Shown: piece after piece, positions 1 through 11,345 of the stretch
Layout of the letters: the number at the start of each line of letters is the position of its first letter
Numbering within the stretch: the stretch's first letter is position 1
Assembly (NCBI GenBank): GCA_030374805.1
Contig: JARGSG010000019.1
Coordinates: 434,001-498,000, forward strand
Reading direction: 5' to 3'
DNA length: 64,000 bases
DNA from: Gracilaria gracilis
Taxonomy: Eukaryota > Rhodophyta > Florideophyceae > Gracilariales > Gracilariaceae
Translations under genes and position numbers: made by a program
Notes under the pieces: model-generated
Told to the model about the DNA's origin: nothing
The model's input: only the letters and a program-made list of their open reading frames with translations
Databases searched by the model: none

Positions 1-1
1 C

Positions 2-2452
2 TTTGGTGTGCAGCTCATAGCGAAGGCTTGGGATGGTTTCTCTCAATTCCTGGGATTCCCTACCGCGGAGGTCATGGTTCTTCCATTCATCCGAGTCATG
101 TACGACGAAATGCAGTTTCAAGCGATTGAGACGAGGGCAGAGGGGTTCTTCCACCGGGATAACGACCATCGCTTGCTACCGAGCAAAGGTGAAACTGTTA
201 TTCAAACAGAGGTCATCGCGAGGGCATGGAATTTACCGCAAGACATCGATGCTGCCCTCCGAATGCTTGCAAAGGAGTTCATTTCGGACCTCAACAAGGT
301 TATTGTGAGTGAGCAGTTCTTCTCAATTTCCGAACCAGGACGATGGACAGTTCTGAAGACGTTTCCCAGAGACCCATCACGGGCGTTTGCTCAGAGATTC
401 GATAGTATCTCGAATTCGCTTGTGTCCTCCGTCATGGAAGCCATAAGCCCGTTGAAACTGAAAGAATCAGTGAACGTCCCTGGTATGGGGGTAACGCCGA
501 TCCCCAAACCAGAACCTGCCATACAAATTGAAGATGATGTGGAGGAGGTGGAGGAAATTGGGAAACCAACGGAGCCGAAGGAGGGTAGAGGGGAAGAAGG
601 AGATGGTGATACGAACAAAGTGGCCGACATTGGGAAAGGAAGTACTGGTGACGAAGCGTCCGGGGTAGGCGTAATACATCCACCATCCATTGCGTCGTTG
701 GATGACAAATTGGCTTTCCGAAGTGGTGAGTAGAAGATGCAGAAGTACTTTCGCTTGTACAATTGCGGGTTTGAGGATATGGTAGAGATGGACGAGACGT
801 TGCGCAGAGATGGTGTGTCTCTGTTAGGAAAAGTTCAACTGGTTCTCATGGACCCTCCGTACAACATCCGAGGGAACAAGGACCTAAACAACAGCTGGTA
901 CGATGTACTGAGCCCTCAGAACATGGAGAAGGCTGCAAAGCTTCTCTCAAGACTGCTACGTCCTGGGGGCCATTTCGTGATATTTAGTGCTTTCGAGCAG
1001 GTCCAGCAATGGAGAAATGTACTTTCTGCCATTGGGGCAAAAGACGAAAACCGAGTACCAAGGCGTTCATTTGTTGTGGACCAGGTCCCAATGCACTTTG
1101 TACGGTCGCAAGGCAACCCGATGCGTAACCCTGAACGTAGGTCGTGCTCCCTTTTCCCTGCAATGGAGTATGCTGTACATGGAGTTCGAAATGGTCTCAG
1201 CTACGCGCAGCAGCATGTGATGGTGAACTATGGGGACTTCAATTTCGTGCAGTCGAGGTACTCGGGGTGCCACAGTGTCATTGACCAGGTACCCCCCATG
1301 TCTAATGGGGAGCCTCTTCAGTGGAAGAGGAAGAAGGAAGGTGGGGGCTACGTTTTACAAAAGGTGAGGTCCGAACAGAAACCTAGGGCAATGTTGAAGG
1401 AGCTAATCAGTCGGGTTTCCCAGGCTGGGGATATTGTGGTCGACTTGTTTGCGGGGACGTTTTCGAGAGCAATGGCATTCATGGAGTTACAACAGAATCG
1501 TAGGTTCATCGGGTGTGAGCAAGACCCTGACTGCTTTGCTCATGCTAGGCACGCCGCAATTATTCAATTCTAATTGTGCGTGCCGGAAAATGAGACAGAT
1601 ATCCAGGTAAGGCAGGAAGTTCGGAATGCTATGATTAGGGTGTTGAACTTATTTGCGAAGTGGAATGTCCGCCCATCGAGATCATGGAAGGCTCCATCCG
1701 GCTACCCCCAGTACCAAAAGTTTCCTACGTATATTGTGGACTTTCTTGCGTCAATGTGGCGGGATGAGAGCTTGGTCACGACTGGTAGGCGTAAGGCCCT
1801 TCACGAATAGCCGAAACCTTTGCAGGGAAAGATAGGGCTTCTGGATTGGAATGCAATGTTGGCACTGGAAGCGACGATGTGCGGTTGTCGTATCGGGAAG
1901 TGGACGATTTGCCACCCTGGCGCAGGAGTGGGGGTGTTCACTACACGCCGGTTCATGGAAAATGAAGAGATATGTTACTTCTATGGAACACTGGTGTACC
2001 ATGACCTAACGAAGAGAAAAGAGGTACAAAAGAAATATGGTGAAGGTTTATTGGGAGCCACTTCCGAACGCTCTCGGAAGTATGCGATGGAGTTTAACGT
2101 CCGTGGCGATATATTCCAAAACCTCCCAGAAAGAAGACAAGGAGTAAGTTTAATACCTGTATGGATTGTCCCCGCTCCTTTTTCATTGGGTGGAACGATT
2201 AACGATCCCAAATATATGGAAAGCGAAAAAGACATTGATGCAGTTGCGGATAGTGTGACGAAACGAAGGACTGAAAATGTGCGGGTCATTCAAACTCCAA
2301 ATACAGGACGCACCCCGCATCAACTACGAGAATACCAAATGCTTGCGGTGCGAGCACTTCGGAAACTGGAAGTGGGAGAGGAGTTGTTCGCGGATTATGG
2401 AGTAGAGTATAGCTGGGGTACATCGGCAAATCTTATTGTAGTAATCGATTAG
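2..2452 (+). pseudogene. DNA amino-methyltransferase fused to SET domain, type A copy 1 (5' partial)
   Basis: One reading frame runs from the window edge to 2452, broken by in-frame stops at 731-733 (TAG), 1571-1573 (TAA) and 1808-1810 (TAG). Order: an unrecognised N-terminal region (to about residue 180), an acidic linker, then DPPYNIR at about residue 283 (base 851 on), a GGHFVIF strand, and DLFAGTF with FIGCE at about residues 480-510. Motif IV before motif I is the beta-class order of DNA amino-methyltransferases; DPPY favours N6-adenine but N4-cytosine cannot be excluded. From about residue 640 follows a SET domain: GVGVFTTRRF, then YGTLVY, a GGTINDPKY stretch at the usual NHS/C position, and VGEELFADYG at the C-terminus. 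The predicted role is to methylate DNA and a protein, probably a histone, in the nucleus. Catalytic DPPY is intact here, unlike copy 2. Confidence 0.8.
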
Positions 2453-2833
2453 AACGTGTAGTAAATTAGCTACATGTAAAACAACACCCTAAACCTCGAT
2501 AATGAAGTGACACTTATTGCATTCCAACTTCGCCGTTGAGCACGAATTAGAAACAAAACACTTTAGCTCAAGTGCAAGATGGAAGTACGTGGATACATAA
2601 AAGGTAGTGAAGGGCATCTAATATGATGCGAAACCTTGAGCGTTTTTTAACATTATGAGAACTATTCAGAAATAGAGATTTCGGTGTAATTTTATCGTTT
2701 CGGAATCGGGAAATAAAAAACGGCGCTCGGTCATTTCTACCACACTCCCTTCGATCGAGGGTGTGCATTTGATCGTTGATGTTCGATCACGGCGAGTGAA
2801 AAACACCTCGAGAGCAGAGCAGTTCCGATTCCA
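2453..2833. other. Intergenic region between the MTase-SET gene and gene B, copy 1
   Basis: About 380 bases with no supportable coding region. It should hold the 3' end of the methyltransferase gene and the promoter of gene B, but I could not recognise a TATA box or polyadenylation signal with confidence. Copies 2 and 3 have a corresponding shorter spacer (14828-15067 and 51047-51286). Confidence 0.5.
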
Positions 2834-3067
2834 GTGACCTTCGATCACGGTCAGCGGCTAGGACGTCGTGAGCCCCGCGTCAACCGCGAGGAACCGTTCG
2901 AATTGTATATGGCGAAACGTAAGACGAAGGGTGTAAATGCGGAGGAGATTAGCGGTCGCGCGTCGAAGAGCCGAAGGCGTGGCGAAACGGTAAGTGGCGA
3001 AGTTCGCACCGCTCGTAGTACGCGTGCGCCTCGGAGTGGTTTACGGGGGAAGGGAAGGAAGGTTGCG

Positions 3068-3246
3068 GCGAGGAGCGACGGTGTGGCAAGGAGCGACGGT
3101 GTGGCAAGGAGCGACGGTGTGGCGAGGAGCGATTGTGCGGCAAGGAGCATCGGTGCGGCGAGGTGCGACGGTGCGGCGAGGAGCGTCGGTGTGGTGAGGA
3201 GCGACGGTGCGGCGACGAGCGTCGGTGCGGCGAGGAGCGTCGAGGC
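3068..3246 (+). repeat. 18-bp tandem repeat in gene B, copy 1
   Basis: About ten degenerate copies of an 18-bp unit encode the hexapeptide ARSDGV and variants (ARSIGA, ARCDGA, ARSVGV). The frame is preserved through all units. The array is absent from copies 2 and 3, so it expanded in the copy 1 lineage or was lost in theirs. Confidence 0.9.
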
Positions 3247-3260
3247 CGGACCATCAAAGC

Positions 3261-3356
3261 GAACGGAGCAAACGGAGCGAACGGAGCGAACGGAGCGAAC
3301 GGAGCGAACGGAGCGAACGGAGCGAACGGAGCGAACGGAGCGAACGGAGCGAACGG
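3261..3356 (+). repeat. 9-bp tandem repeat in gene B, copy 1
   Basis: About ten near-perfect copies of GAACGGAGC encode a run of Thr-Glu-Arg tripeptides. Copies 2 (about 15580-15657) and 3 (about 50459-50535) have shorter, more diverged arrays of the same 9-bp period at the same place, so the array is an ancestral part of gene B. Confidence 0.9.
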
Positions 3357-5875
3357 TAAGCATTGTGGTGACGAAACCTATTGCGAACGCACGAGATCAA
3401 GAAGTTATTCCCAAGAAAAGCATAGGAGCGCAGTGAGGTATGCCGAAGAAGATTCTGCGCGGTGGTCGGGAGAGGGATGGCCGTAGAAGAGGCGCAGAGA
3501 CTGCGCAAGTTTTAGAGGAGAGAGATAGCGTAGATATGATAGTGAAGGGTAAAGAGCTTCGTACGAGTGTCGAGGGAAGAACGATAGCAAGGAGTAGTAC
3601 CATATTAGGTAGTGGGGGTCTTCGAGGAAGAAAGGGAACTAACGGTGATAAATTGTCTAAGGCTGGGGTACCCGACGAGGTGGAAGGAGAAAGGAAGACA
3701 GTGAGGTGTGGTCACCCGGCGAGGACGCGAGGAGTGGAGAGTTTGGTTGTTGTGATGTCAAATAAAGTGCCAAAGAAGGAAAGCATTGGTTTCGAGCAAG
3801 AAAATGCGAACCCGGAGAAAGAAGGAGTGGGGCGCGTGCGGCGAATGGCAGAACGTGAAACAGGGGAGGGTAGTGAAAGAAGAATAGTGAGTGTGGTTCA
3901 TGGATTGGTGGGTGTTGAAGTTGTGGAAAGGGGGGAAGATAAGCGACGAGAACATGCGGACGGGAGAGTGGTACGACGTACAAGTGGTGGATCAATCAAG
4001 GAAATTGTGGGAGGGACAGCAGCAGTGGTTGAGAGGGATTTCGAAGGGGAGGACGACGTACAAACAAAACGGCGTGGAGAAGTGAATGTCTTGGAGACGG
4101 CGCCACTAACACTCCAAGGGTTGCGTGTAAGGCGCAACACCGTTTTACTTCCAAAGAATGTGGGAGACGAAAGTGACGTCAATCGTGGAGAAAGCGGAGG
4201 TAAAATTCGAGGAGATGAATGGGAATCTACAAGGGAATGGGAAGGGAATGAGGAGAACTCAAGCGTATTGCCACAGTCTGCACTCGTTCAGAGGGTGAAT
4301 TCACTGAAGGGACAGTTGGGAAATATGAAGGAAGATCACTATACATTGATGGTGAGTTTAAAGCTGACGCAGGAATAGCTGGCACGGCTGAGGGAGGAAA
4401 ATAAGCGGCAAACTGTGTTGACCAAAAGTCTACTGGAGGCAGTGAAGGGGAGAAAGCGAGGTGGTGGAGGAAAGAAGGTGAGAGGGCGTCGAAAGTATGA
4501 TATTGGAGTGGAAGAATGTTGTTATGGATTCGCAAGGGCTGTGTAGGATAGGATTCTTCACTATGCGAAGTTGGAGGCGTCTGAACTTTGTTTCAACACG
4601 GAAAACTTTGGTAGAAGCTGGAAGAACAGGAGTAAGAAGGTGGGAGAAAGTAGAAAGGAGAACATCTTTGTAGTTGGGCAGAATGAGATGGTGCCTAGGT
4701 CTCCAATTCAGGTTGCATATGTGATGAGGGCGTACACACCATCGACAGAGGGTGGAAGTGATGTGTTGTTGAAGTATGTGGTCGAGACAGAAATAATGGG
4801 AGAGACGTGGGAGACGATAAGGTAAGCGGGGAGGAAAGCAGAGTGCCTGGAGAATGTAAGCGCGGACAAGTGTCTGAAGCAGCGGATGAAGCAGACGATA
4901 AGCGATGTGATTGGGGTGCGAAAGCGGGCTGCTCGGGACAGATTATTCTCTTTACTGGGATATGATTTGATTGCGAAGCGGGCGAAGCCTAGCGAGGGGA
5001 CGGAACTTCGTGAGTAGTTGAAGAAGCAGATAAACGAGGCTCACGAGAAGCTTATGGGAAGTGAAGAAGAGGGGATGAACAAGTAGTGTGAGTAGAGAAT
5101 GAGCCGTTTCAGAGATCTTGCGTACTCTGGGTCAACTGTGCATGCTCCACAGTGGGTCTGTGATGATGAAGACAAGTATTTCAAGAACGAAATGGCGGTG
5201 GCAATGTTGGAGAAGTACATGGGATACGCAGTGGGGACGAAATGTAATGGGAAAAAGCATTACGTGGATGGGACGGTGATGCAAATCGCCAGACTTGATG
5301 CGTGGATTGGGTGTGTTGTGAAAACGATGAACGAGGGTGTGGGACGTGGGAGACAAAGGCAGCTCTTGTTTTCTACATTGTATGGGAGGTATCTGCCGAG
5401 GGCAGTGGAGAGTATATTGAAGGTGGCATGGGAATTGGTGGGGGGCGAGCACGGCGAAGAGTTTGAGAACGATGGGTTTTTAGAGGAGGATCCAAGGTGT
5501 GTGTCCGGAAATTCCGAGAGAACTGCGACGGTTGGGCTGTGGATTCCATTGAGGGAGAAGGTATATCTAGCGGTGAAGAAGGAATACTTTATGGCGAATT
5601 TTACGTGGAGACTTGGAGCGGTTCTCGATTGCTACATAGCAGCGTGCCGACCAGAGGAGCTCAGTTTTAGTCGTTTGGTTGGGCACAGGGAAGAGGGTAC
5701 GGATGGGGCAGAAGGAGGGGAGGGAAGAGAGTAGGGTGAATAAGAGTGGGAGGAGTGGAGGTAGCTGTGAGATGATGAAGAAGTGGTATATGTTCTTCAT
5801 CCTATACCTATCTCCAATCTTTCCTGTAGAAGAGGGTTGTAGCGATTGGTTTATAAAAATCATATGAAATGAGTG

Positions 5876-8800
5876 CTATGCGGGAGTTGGGAGGTAGAGC
5901 CTGGAGGTGGGGTCTCGGTAGAATCTGTTGAGGTAGAATCTATGAAAACGCCAATGGAGGCGGGAATTGAAGGGAGGTGCGGGGTAGTTCTGGCGGAGAA
6001 CATGAACGGAGCCAAGGATATAAGAGAAAGGGATGAGTCCAAACAATGGAGAAACGTTATCGGATGTAGAGTGGGTGGAGATAGGAACTGGATGGGCGGT
6101 GTGGTTATGTTCGTCGTCTCTTGCCCATCGGAGGCATACGCAGTTGAGGGTGACATCGACTTTGTCGCTTGGTGGGAAGAGCTCCATGAACTGTACGAAT
6201 GAAAACTCCTTGGAAGATGGAGTAGAAGGAGGAAGGGTGAAGAGAAGAAGAGAAATGAGTTTGCAGACCCAGACGATGGGGGTGGAGTTGGAGGAGCTGG
6301 TGCCTGCGACGAGGACGTGAGAGAACTTTGGGGATTTAGAAGGACCAAAGGACGGGGCGGCAAATATTCGTTGGATAAGAGAGACTGGAAGATCCTGGAG
6401 CGCAAGCTCGTTCCGCTCTTCAATGTAGTGGTCGAGTGATGGGACATAACCGCCGGCGACGTAAGCGGAGTGGACTACGGTGATTCGGGTGCGACGGAGA
6501 GTGGGGGAGTTCTCTGAGATTTCTAGGACTTCGAGAGAAAGGGTGATGAATGAAGGGAGGGCGGGGTTTCCAATCTGTTGGAGGATGGAGAGAGTGTCGG
6601 TGCGGAAAAGGTCTTGTAGAGATTTGGGATTGAAATGAGGATTAGAGCGGAGGAATTTGGGGGCGGTGATGAGATCAGCAAATGAGATGAGTTTTCCATC
6701 ACGGACCAAACCAGGTTGGCGGGATTGGATGGGAGAGGCGAGGGCAGGAGTGGAGGAAGTGATGGAGGGGTTGGTGGAAAGGGGGTGCCAATCTTTGGTG
6801 GCATTGGAGTGATGGATGGCGCGAATGGTTTCTTCATGTGCGGCGGACCTGCGCTTTGAGGTTTTGGAGTAGTGTGACTTGAAGAGGGAGTGGGCGTGTT
6901 CGAATATGCTGGCATCGTTGAATTGGAGGCCTCCGAAGCGGCGAATGTCCTCGACGATGTGGTAGAGGAGATGGAACTTGAGGGCGCCAATGCTGGAAGT
7001 GTGGTGGGGGCCAAGGAAGAGTACGGCTGTGCGCTTGAAGGAGCGGATTTGGAATTGGAGGTCGGTGAGGCGGGACCCGGTCCATTTTGGGGAGGTGTCG
7101 TATCTCATGGAGAAAAGGAGAACATCGGAGTACTTGGTGAAAACGGAAGTGATGGGAGCTGCATCGACCTCGTCACAGGAGCGGTCGAAGAAGGCGCTGA
7201 TGAAGGGGAAGACCATGTCGAGTGAGCGGTAGTCTTTTGCTTCGAGCATACCATGCAAGCCGTCGGTAGTGAAGAAACCGTTGAGAGTTTGACCGTTGTT
7301 GGAAGTGGAGAAGTCGATGTGGAGTCCGTTTGCGGGGGAGTGCTTTTCGATGGCGGCGAGGATGGTTTTCGCGTTTTTCCGGATGGAGGAGCGGACAGAG
7401 TTGAAGGAACGACGGGACTTGGAGGAACGAGGGTTAGTGAAGAGTGATTCTGACTTGAGTCTCTCGATGGCTGCGAGCTTGATGAGCTTGGAGATGCCGA
7501 AGTGGAAGATATGGAGTGGTTCGAAGGGGAAGATGTTGTAAGGGGAGAGGAGAGGGGTGATGTTGAGGAGAGGGTAAGATTCGAAGAGGTAGGAGTACTT
7601 TGCAAGGGAAAGAGAGTGGAGTGCTTCAACGGCCTTTTCCTTGGTGTTTCGGGCGATTCTGGGCTTTCTGGCAAGGAGGGCATTTTCAGCATCTTGGAGG
7701 AGGGTAGAGTGTGATTTGCGGGCATCGAGAGTCTTGGTTTGGGATCGAAGAGGAGCGGATGGAATGTGTAGGTGGAGGTCGGAGCGTGGGATGGTACATC
7801 GCTGGCATGGATGCTTGGGGCGGGTGCCGTGGGAGATGCCGAGAATGTCCCTTGCTTATCGGATGTCCGCGCAGTAGCTGGCGATGATTGGGTGAAAATA
7901 GCGGAGCATGCCACTAGCGCAGCGGACGGGGAAGCCGGTGCGGCTGGAGGAGAGAAGAGGGTCGAGGAGGTTGGAGATGGCACGCTGGATGAGTTGTATT
8001 TTGGTAGAGCGGGAGATGTTGGACGTGGTTTGGGAGATGTTATCGGGGTCTTGGGAGGGGTTGGCGAGATTGAAAGAGGTTGGAAGGTATCCAAGAAGGT
8101 TGAGGTTGTCGGTGACACATTTACCACGAAACGATTCGGAGAAGTCGAGGAGGGTGATATGAAGGGGGTAGGAGGTGATGGAGGAGAATTTGAGGGAGGT
8201 AGAGGACTTGTCCGCGTATACTTGGACAAAGCCGATGAAGGAGTCAATACCGGTGTTCTCAAGGGTGTGTCAGATGCAAGAGTTATTGGAGAACTGCATG
8301 GTTGCGTGCTCGAGGGCTGGAACAGCTTCTTTTCCGAGGGAAGAAGCCATGGGGTGGGCTACAGCTGGAGAGCCGGAGGATGTTGTGTAGGGGACGTGGT
8401 TGAAGAAGGAGTTGTCGGAGTTTGCGAGTAATAGTTGTCGTTGAAGGACATGGATAGCATCCTTTCGGAAGATGGTGGCTGCGAAGAGGTGCTGTGGGTC
8501 GTGTAGGGTGGTAGGGGTGAGACCGATGTTATTGACTCGGTGTTGGACGAGGTCTGTTTGAAGTTTGGGACACTGGAAGGCGAAGGAGACGGCGTGGTGT
8601 AAGGCTGACTGGGAGAACGTGGGGTCATGGAGGAGAGAGAAGGGTTCGTCTGCCTTGCAGTAGCCGAGGGTGGAAGCGATGGAAGAGATGTAGAGGACCA
8701 TTCGTTCGAGGTGGGGCTTGTTGAGGAGAATGAAGGAGAGGGGCGGTAGAGGAGGTGTGGAAGGGGAGACGGAGCAGACGGGGGTGCCTACGATAGGGTA

Positions 8801-9088
8801 GGCGTCTTCGCTGTTGACGGAAAGGGAGAGCTGTTGCTGGTGGCAGGAGTCATCGTCGGCGATGGGGACGTTATCAGAAGGGCGATTGGAGAGAGGAGGC
8901 GGGGTTGGTGGTGGGAGTCGGGGGGTAGGCTTCTCACACTTTGTGCGCGGGCGGAAGTGAGGGACGCTGCTTTCGGGAAAGAGAAAACGCTTGTTGGCGG
9001 TGAGGCGGTTGGGGCACTTTCTTTGGTGCCTTTGAATGGAGGGGATGGTGCAAGCGAAGGAGCAGCCTTCAAAGCAGCGATTAGGTAT
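5876..9088 (-). pseudogene. Plavaka/KDZ-like transposase, type A copy 1
   Basis: The frame from 9088 to 5876 is continuous (1,071 codons) except for two nonsense codons, TGA at 8270-8272 and TAA near 7873-7875. It opens with a C2HC zinc finger (CFEGC, then HQRKC); the Met of copy 2 is ATA here. Next come FHPIIASYCADI followed by HPCQRC, matching the Plavaka pattern of a conserved HP..Y.AD strand followed by a Cys pair. Then FEPLHIFHFGISKLI (the usual DPLHQ..KG motif), FHLLYHIVEDIRRFGG and FEHAHSLFKSHYSKTSK (the usual HY...IRRFG and E..H....K..Y..TN block), and a C-terminal region on WVCKLISLLLF and FSFVQFMELF. Expected function is cut-and-paste transposition of the element. This is the best preserved of the three transposase copies. 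Confidence 0.75.
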
Positions 9089-9627
9089 AGTGGGGAGCGG
9101 TGTGGGGGTGTTGGGGGAGAGCGGGGTACGTAGTGGTTGGGAGCGTAATATGGCGCACGGAGGGTGGGACGGAGTGATGGGGATGATTGCACGTGATTCG
9201 AAGGCGTTTCAAAATTGAGAGAATAAACGGCCGATATCTGATGTGAGAGTTGTTCAATAGATTATCTGTATATCTATAGAGAGTTCTTATTCGAAGGGTT
9301 TGTATTCTTCTAATCGTACTCCATAAGTAGCTATCCATGTATATATTTCCCTATTCGCCGCCGTATAGTTCTAAATATGTGCCACTTACACACTTACATT
9401 GGGTTCTGAAACTAGCGTGAACGGAAGTAACATGCTAGTTTGTCTTCCATCCGAACTAGCAACGATGGAAATAATCGTGAATGATTCTTTCCACACAAAC
9501 TAGCACAAGTGAAAATGTGGAAATATTTTCGGAAATTAAGCACATCCAAATTTGGATAAATTCACCTGTTTTTCGATCATTTTAATTCGGTCATTTTTGA
9601 CACCAAACCTAGTATTCCGATAACACC
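9089..9627 (+). repeat. Right end of type A copy 1 with AACTAGC-type motifs
   Basis: About 540 non-coding bases upstream of the transposase, ending in CCTAGTATTCCGATAACACC. It carries repeated ACTAGC/GCTAGT heptamers (at 9431-9440, 9455-9465, 9500-9506) spaced over the last 200 bases, as expected of transposase binding sites. The terminus and its spacing recur at 21943, 22139, 44169 (inverted) and 63847. The transposase promoter should also lie here. Confidence 0.7.
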
Positions 9628-9629
9628 AA

Positions 9630-10113
9630 AGGTGGGGTGGCGCTTCATCAGAGCCGTGATGAAGCGCCACTCCACCCCGGACCGCTGTCCACGCGCCGTG
9701 GCTGATGAAGTTGGACGACACCCCGGACCGCTGTCCACGCGCCGTGGCCGATGAAGCTGGACGACACCTCAGACCGCTGTCCACGCAAAAAAAATTTAAT
9801 TTTTCGGACAGCGGTCCGGGGTGAAGTGGCGCTTCATCACGGCACTACTGAAGCGCCACTCCATCGCGGACCGCTGTCAACGCGCCGTGTCCGATGAAGC
9901 TGGACGACACCCCAGACCGCTGTCCACGCGCCGTGGCTGATGAAGCTGGACGACACCCGGGACCACTGTCCAGGGGGAAAAATTTAATTTTTCGGACAGC
10001 GGTCCGGGGTGTAGTGGCGCTTGATCACGGCACTGATGAAGCGCCACTCCACCCCGGACCGCTGTTCACGCGCCATGGCGGATGAAGCTGGACGACACCT
10101 CAGACCGCGTTTG
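9630..10113. repeat. Palindrome array at the left end of copy 2
   Basis: Built from long inverted repeats whose arms read GGACAGCGGTCC then GGGGTGGAGTGG then CGCTTCATCA, facing their complement across about six bases. These hairpins alternate with about 50-bp direct repeats (CGCGCCGTGGC then GATGAAGCTGGACGACACC then GGACCGCTGTCC) and A/T tracts, giving a higher-order period near 175 bp. The same array is at the far side of copy 3 (55981-56450) and in short form at 11205-11345 and 54781-55045. Confidence 0.85.
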
Positions 10114-11204
10114 ACGACGGTTTTCACTTATGATTGTTTTATGAATATTTAAAGCCCTGCATCTTCTTATAATGACGGGAGGACGTAAGAACGTCAAATC
10201 GTATGACTGTCGTTCGGTGCGTTTGTTGGAAAGCAATAAAAATTGCTCATCATAAGCACGGAGAACAGTTTAGAATGGAAGTAGTTCGCAGCTTGTTGGT
10301 CATTTATAAAGCAAAACAAATAATACACCACATCGATCTGGCAAAATATGCGCTATATCAGAAACTTTACATCCTATCGAATCGAAGAAGGTAGTTCTAC
10401 CGACTACCTTCTCTAACTTTATATGATGTAGATTTTCCTGTAGTGCCCAAGGTCATGACCGAAAATGAATACCCCCTTTGCGACAACCACGAGCATTACG
10501 TGGTTGTCGGAGAAGAAGAACTCACCACTGGCCACGACATTCTTCTAGTGACTATATTGGGGACTATTCTTCTTCAGTGATTGAAATATCAGTCATGGCA
10601 AAACACGATTATCTGAGTTGAACAACTCATATAATCGTAGTCCACCATCACCGGTAGCTCAACCACTTCCGATAGTTCGACCTAACGCAGTCTAATCTAG
10701 TCGTTCTAATAAGTAACCACAGTCCAACAGTGATGGAGCTGGCTGTCAGAGCCAAAGCCGATTACATGAGTTGAACAACTCAAGTAATCGTACTCGACCA
10801 TCACGGCCAGCGCAAACACTTCCGGATGTTCTCAGTAAAGCAAGGATGCAGAAGTGGCATACATTGTGTCCGGCGACTCTGGCTTGAAAACGCAATAGCA
10901 TGGAAAATAGAAGAGTACGCCAATTAGTACGATTCACAGAAAACGAACAAAATTGTCGAAAGTACCTTGTGTGCCACTACGTCCGCGCAACAGAACAAGG
11001 ACGGAAAAAGCACCTCCCTTATACAGTTTCCAGCGATCTTTTTTTCTTCCGTCACAACCGAGAGGATCACTTGGTTGTGACAGGAGAAGAAGAAACCGTA
11101 ACGGGGAGGTACAGAGCGTTGTGCTTACCGAGGCAGCTGGCAGGAGAGCGAAGGAGCTTAAGTACACGCGGCGTCACATTACAAACAAGCGCCAGTCGCG
11201 ATGG
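10114..11204. promoter_or_regulatory. Hairpin-rich non-coding region, copy 2
   Basis: About 1.1 kb without a supportable gene, rich in dyad symmetry: 10481-10509 (11-bp perfect arms, CGACAACCACG), 10606-10637 and 10759-10790 (two related dyads with 15-bp arms, one mismatch each, both centred on GAGTTGAACAACTC), and 11051-11081 (9-bp arms GTCACAACC). The mirror image is at 55046-55980 in copy 3 with the hairpins kept. Possible roles are transposase or replication-protein binding, or a structured transcript; the sequence alone does not decide. Confidence 0.6.
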
Positions 11205-11345
11205 GGCCGCTGTCCAGGGGGAAATTAATTTTGTTTTACTTTTTCTCCCACGGCGCATGGAAAGTGGACCGAACTCGAGTGGCACTTCATCAGAGCCGTG
11301 ATGGAGCGCCACTGCACCACGGACCACTGTCCGGAGAGCCATAAG
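11205..11345. repeat. Inner palindrome unit, copy 2
   Basis: One diverged unit of the palindrome family, with GCCGCTGTCC, GGCACTTCATCAGAGCCGTGATG and CCACTGTCCGGAG. It separates the hairpin region from the 5' side of the methyltransferase gene. The counterpart in copy 3 is at 54781-55045. Confidence 0.75.

Larger units (their letters stand above)
2834..5734 (+). pseudogene. Gene B, copy 1: unrecognised basic coiled-coil protein
   Basis: Function not recognised. A single frame (about 967 codons) runs through, with in-frame stops at 3434-3436, 4376-4378, 4543-4545, 4823-4825 and several near 5015-5092. A likely Met is at 2909 (MAKRK), which copies 2 and 3 lack. Order: an Arg/Lys-rich N-terminus (a nuclear signal is plausible), an ARSDGV repeat array, a TER array, a charged low-complexity middle, a short predicted coiled coil (SLKGQLGNMKEDHYTLMVSL), a basic KGRKR patch, then a globular region with conserved CCYGFARAV, RKRAARDRLFSLLGYDLI and LLFSTLYGRYLPRAVESIL. 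It lies downstream of and in the same direction as the methyltransferase, and converges on the transposase (140-base gap). The conserved globular half suggests it once was under selection; a DNA-binding accessory role is only a guess. Confidence 0.6.
1..9627 (+). mobile_element. Type A element, copy 1 (left end outside the window)
   Basis: Large DNA transposon carrying the methyltransferase-SET gene, gene B and an opposite-strand Plavaka/KDZ-like transposase, in the same order as the copies at 9628-21943 and 44169-56450. The window opens inside the first gene, so the left terminus is missing. The right end is the conserved block closing with CCGATAACACC at about 9627. All three genes keep one reading frame but carry nonsense codons. 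Copy 1 is clearly more diverged from copies 2 and 3 than those are from each other, and has a private repeat expansion in gene B. Assignment to the KDZ superfamily rests on the transposase motifs, not on a database search. Confidence 0.75.

Noticed and set aside
3350-3440. Intron in gene B after the TER array (GTAAG/GTAAGT context)
   Set aside because: In copies 1 and 3 the reading frame passes straight through, so no intron is required. Splicing cannot be excluded without RNA.
9630-10113. CRISPR-like array
   Set aside because: Units are long palindromes with related linkers, not short repeats with unique spacers, and the genome is eukaryotic.
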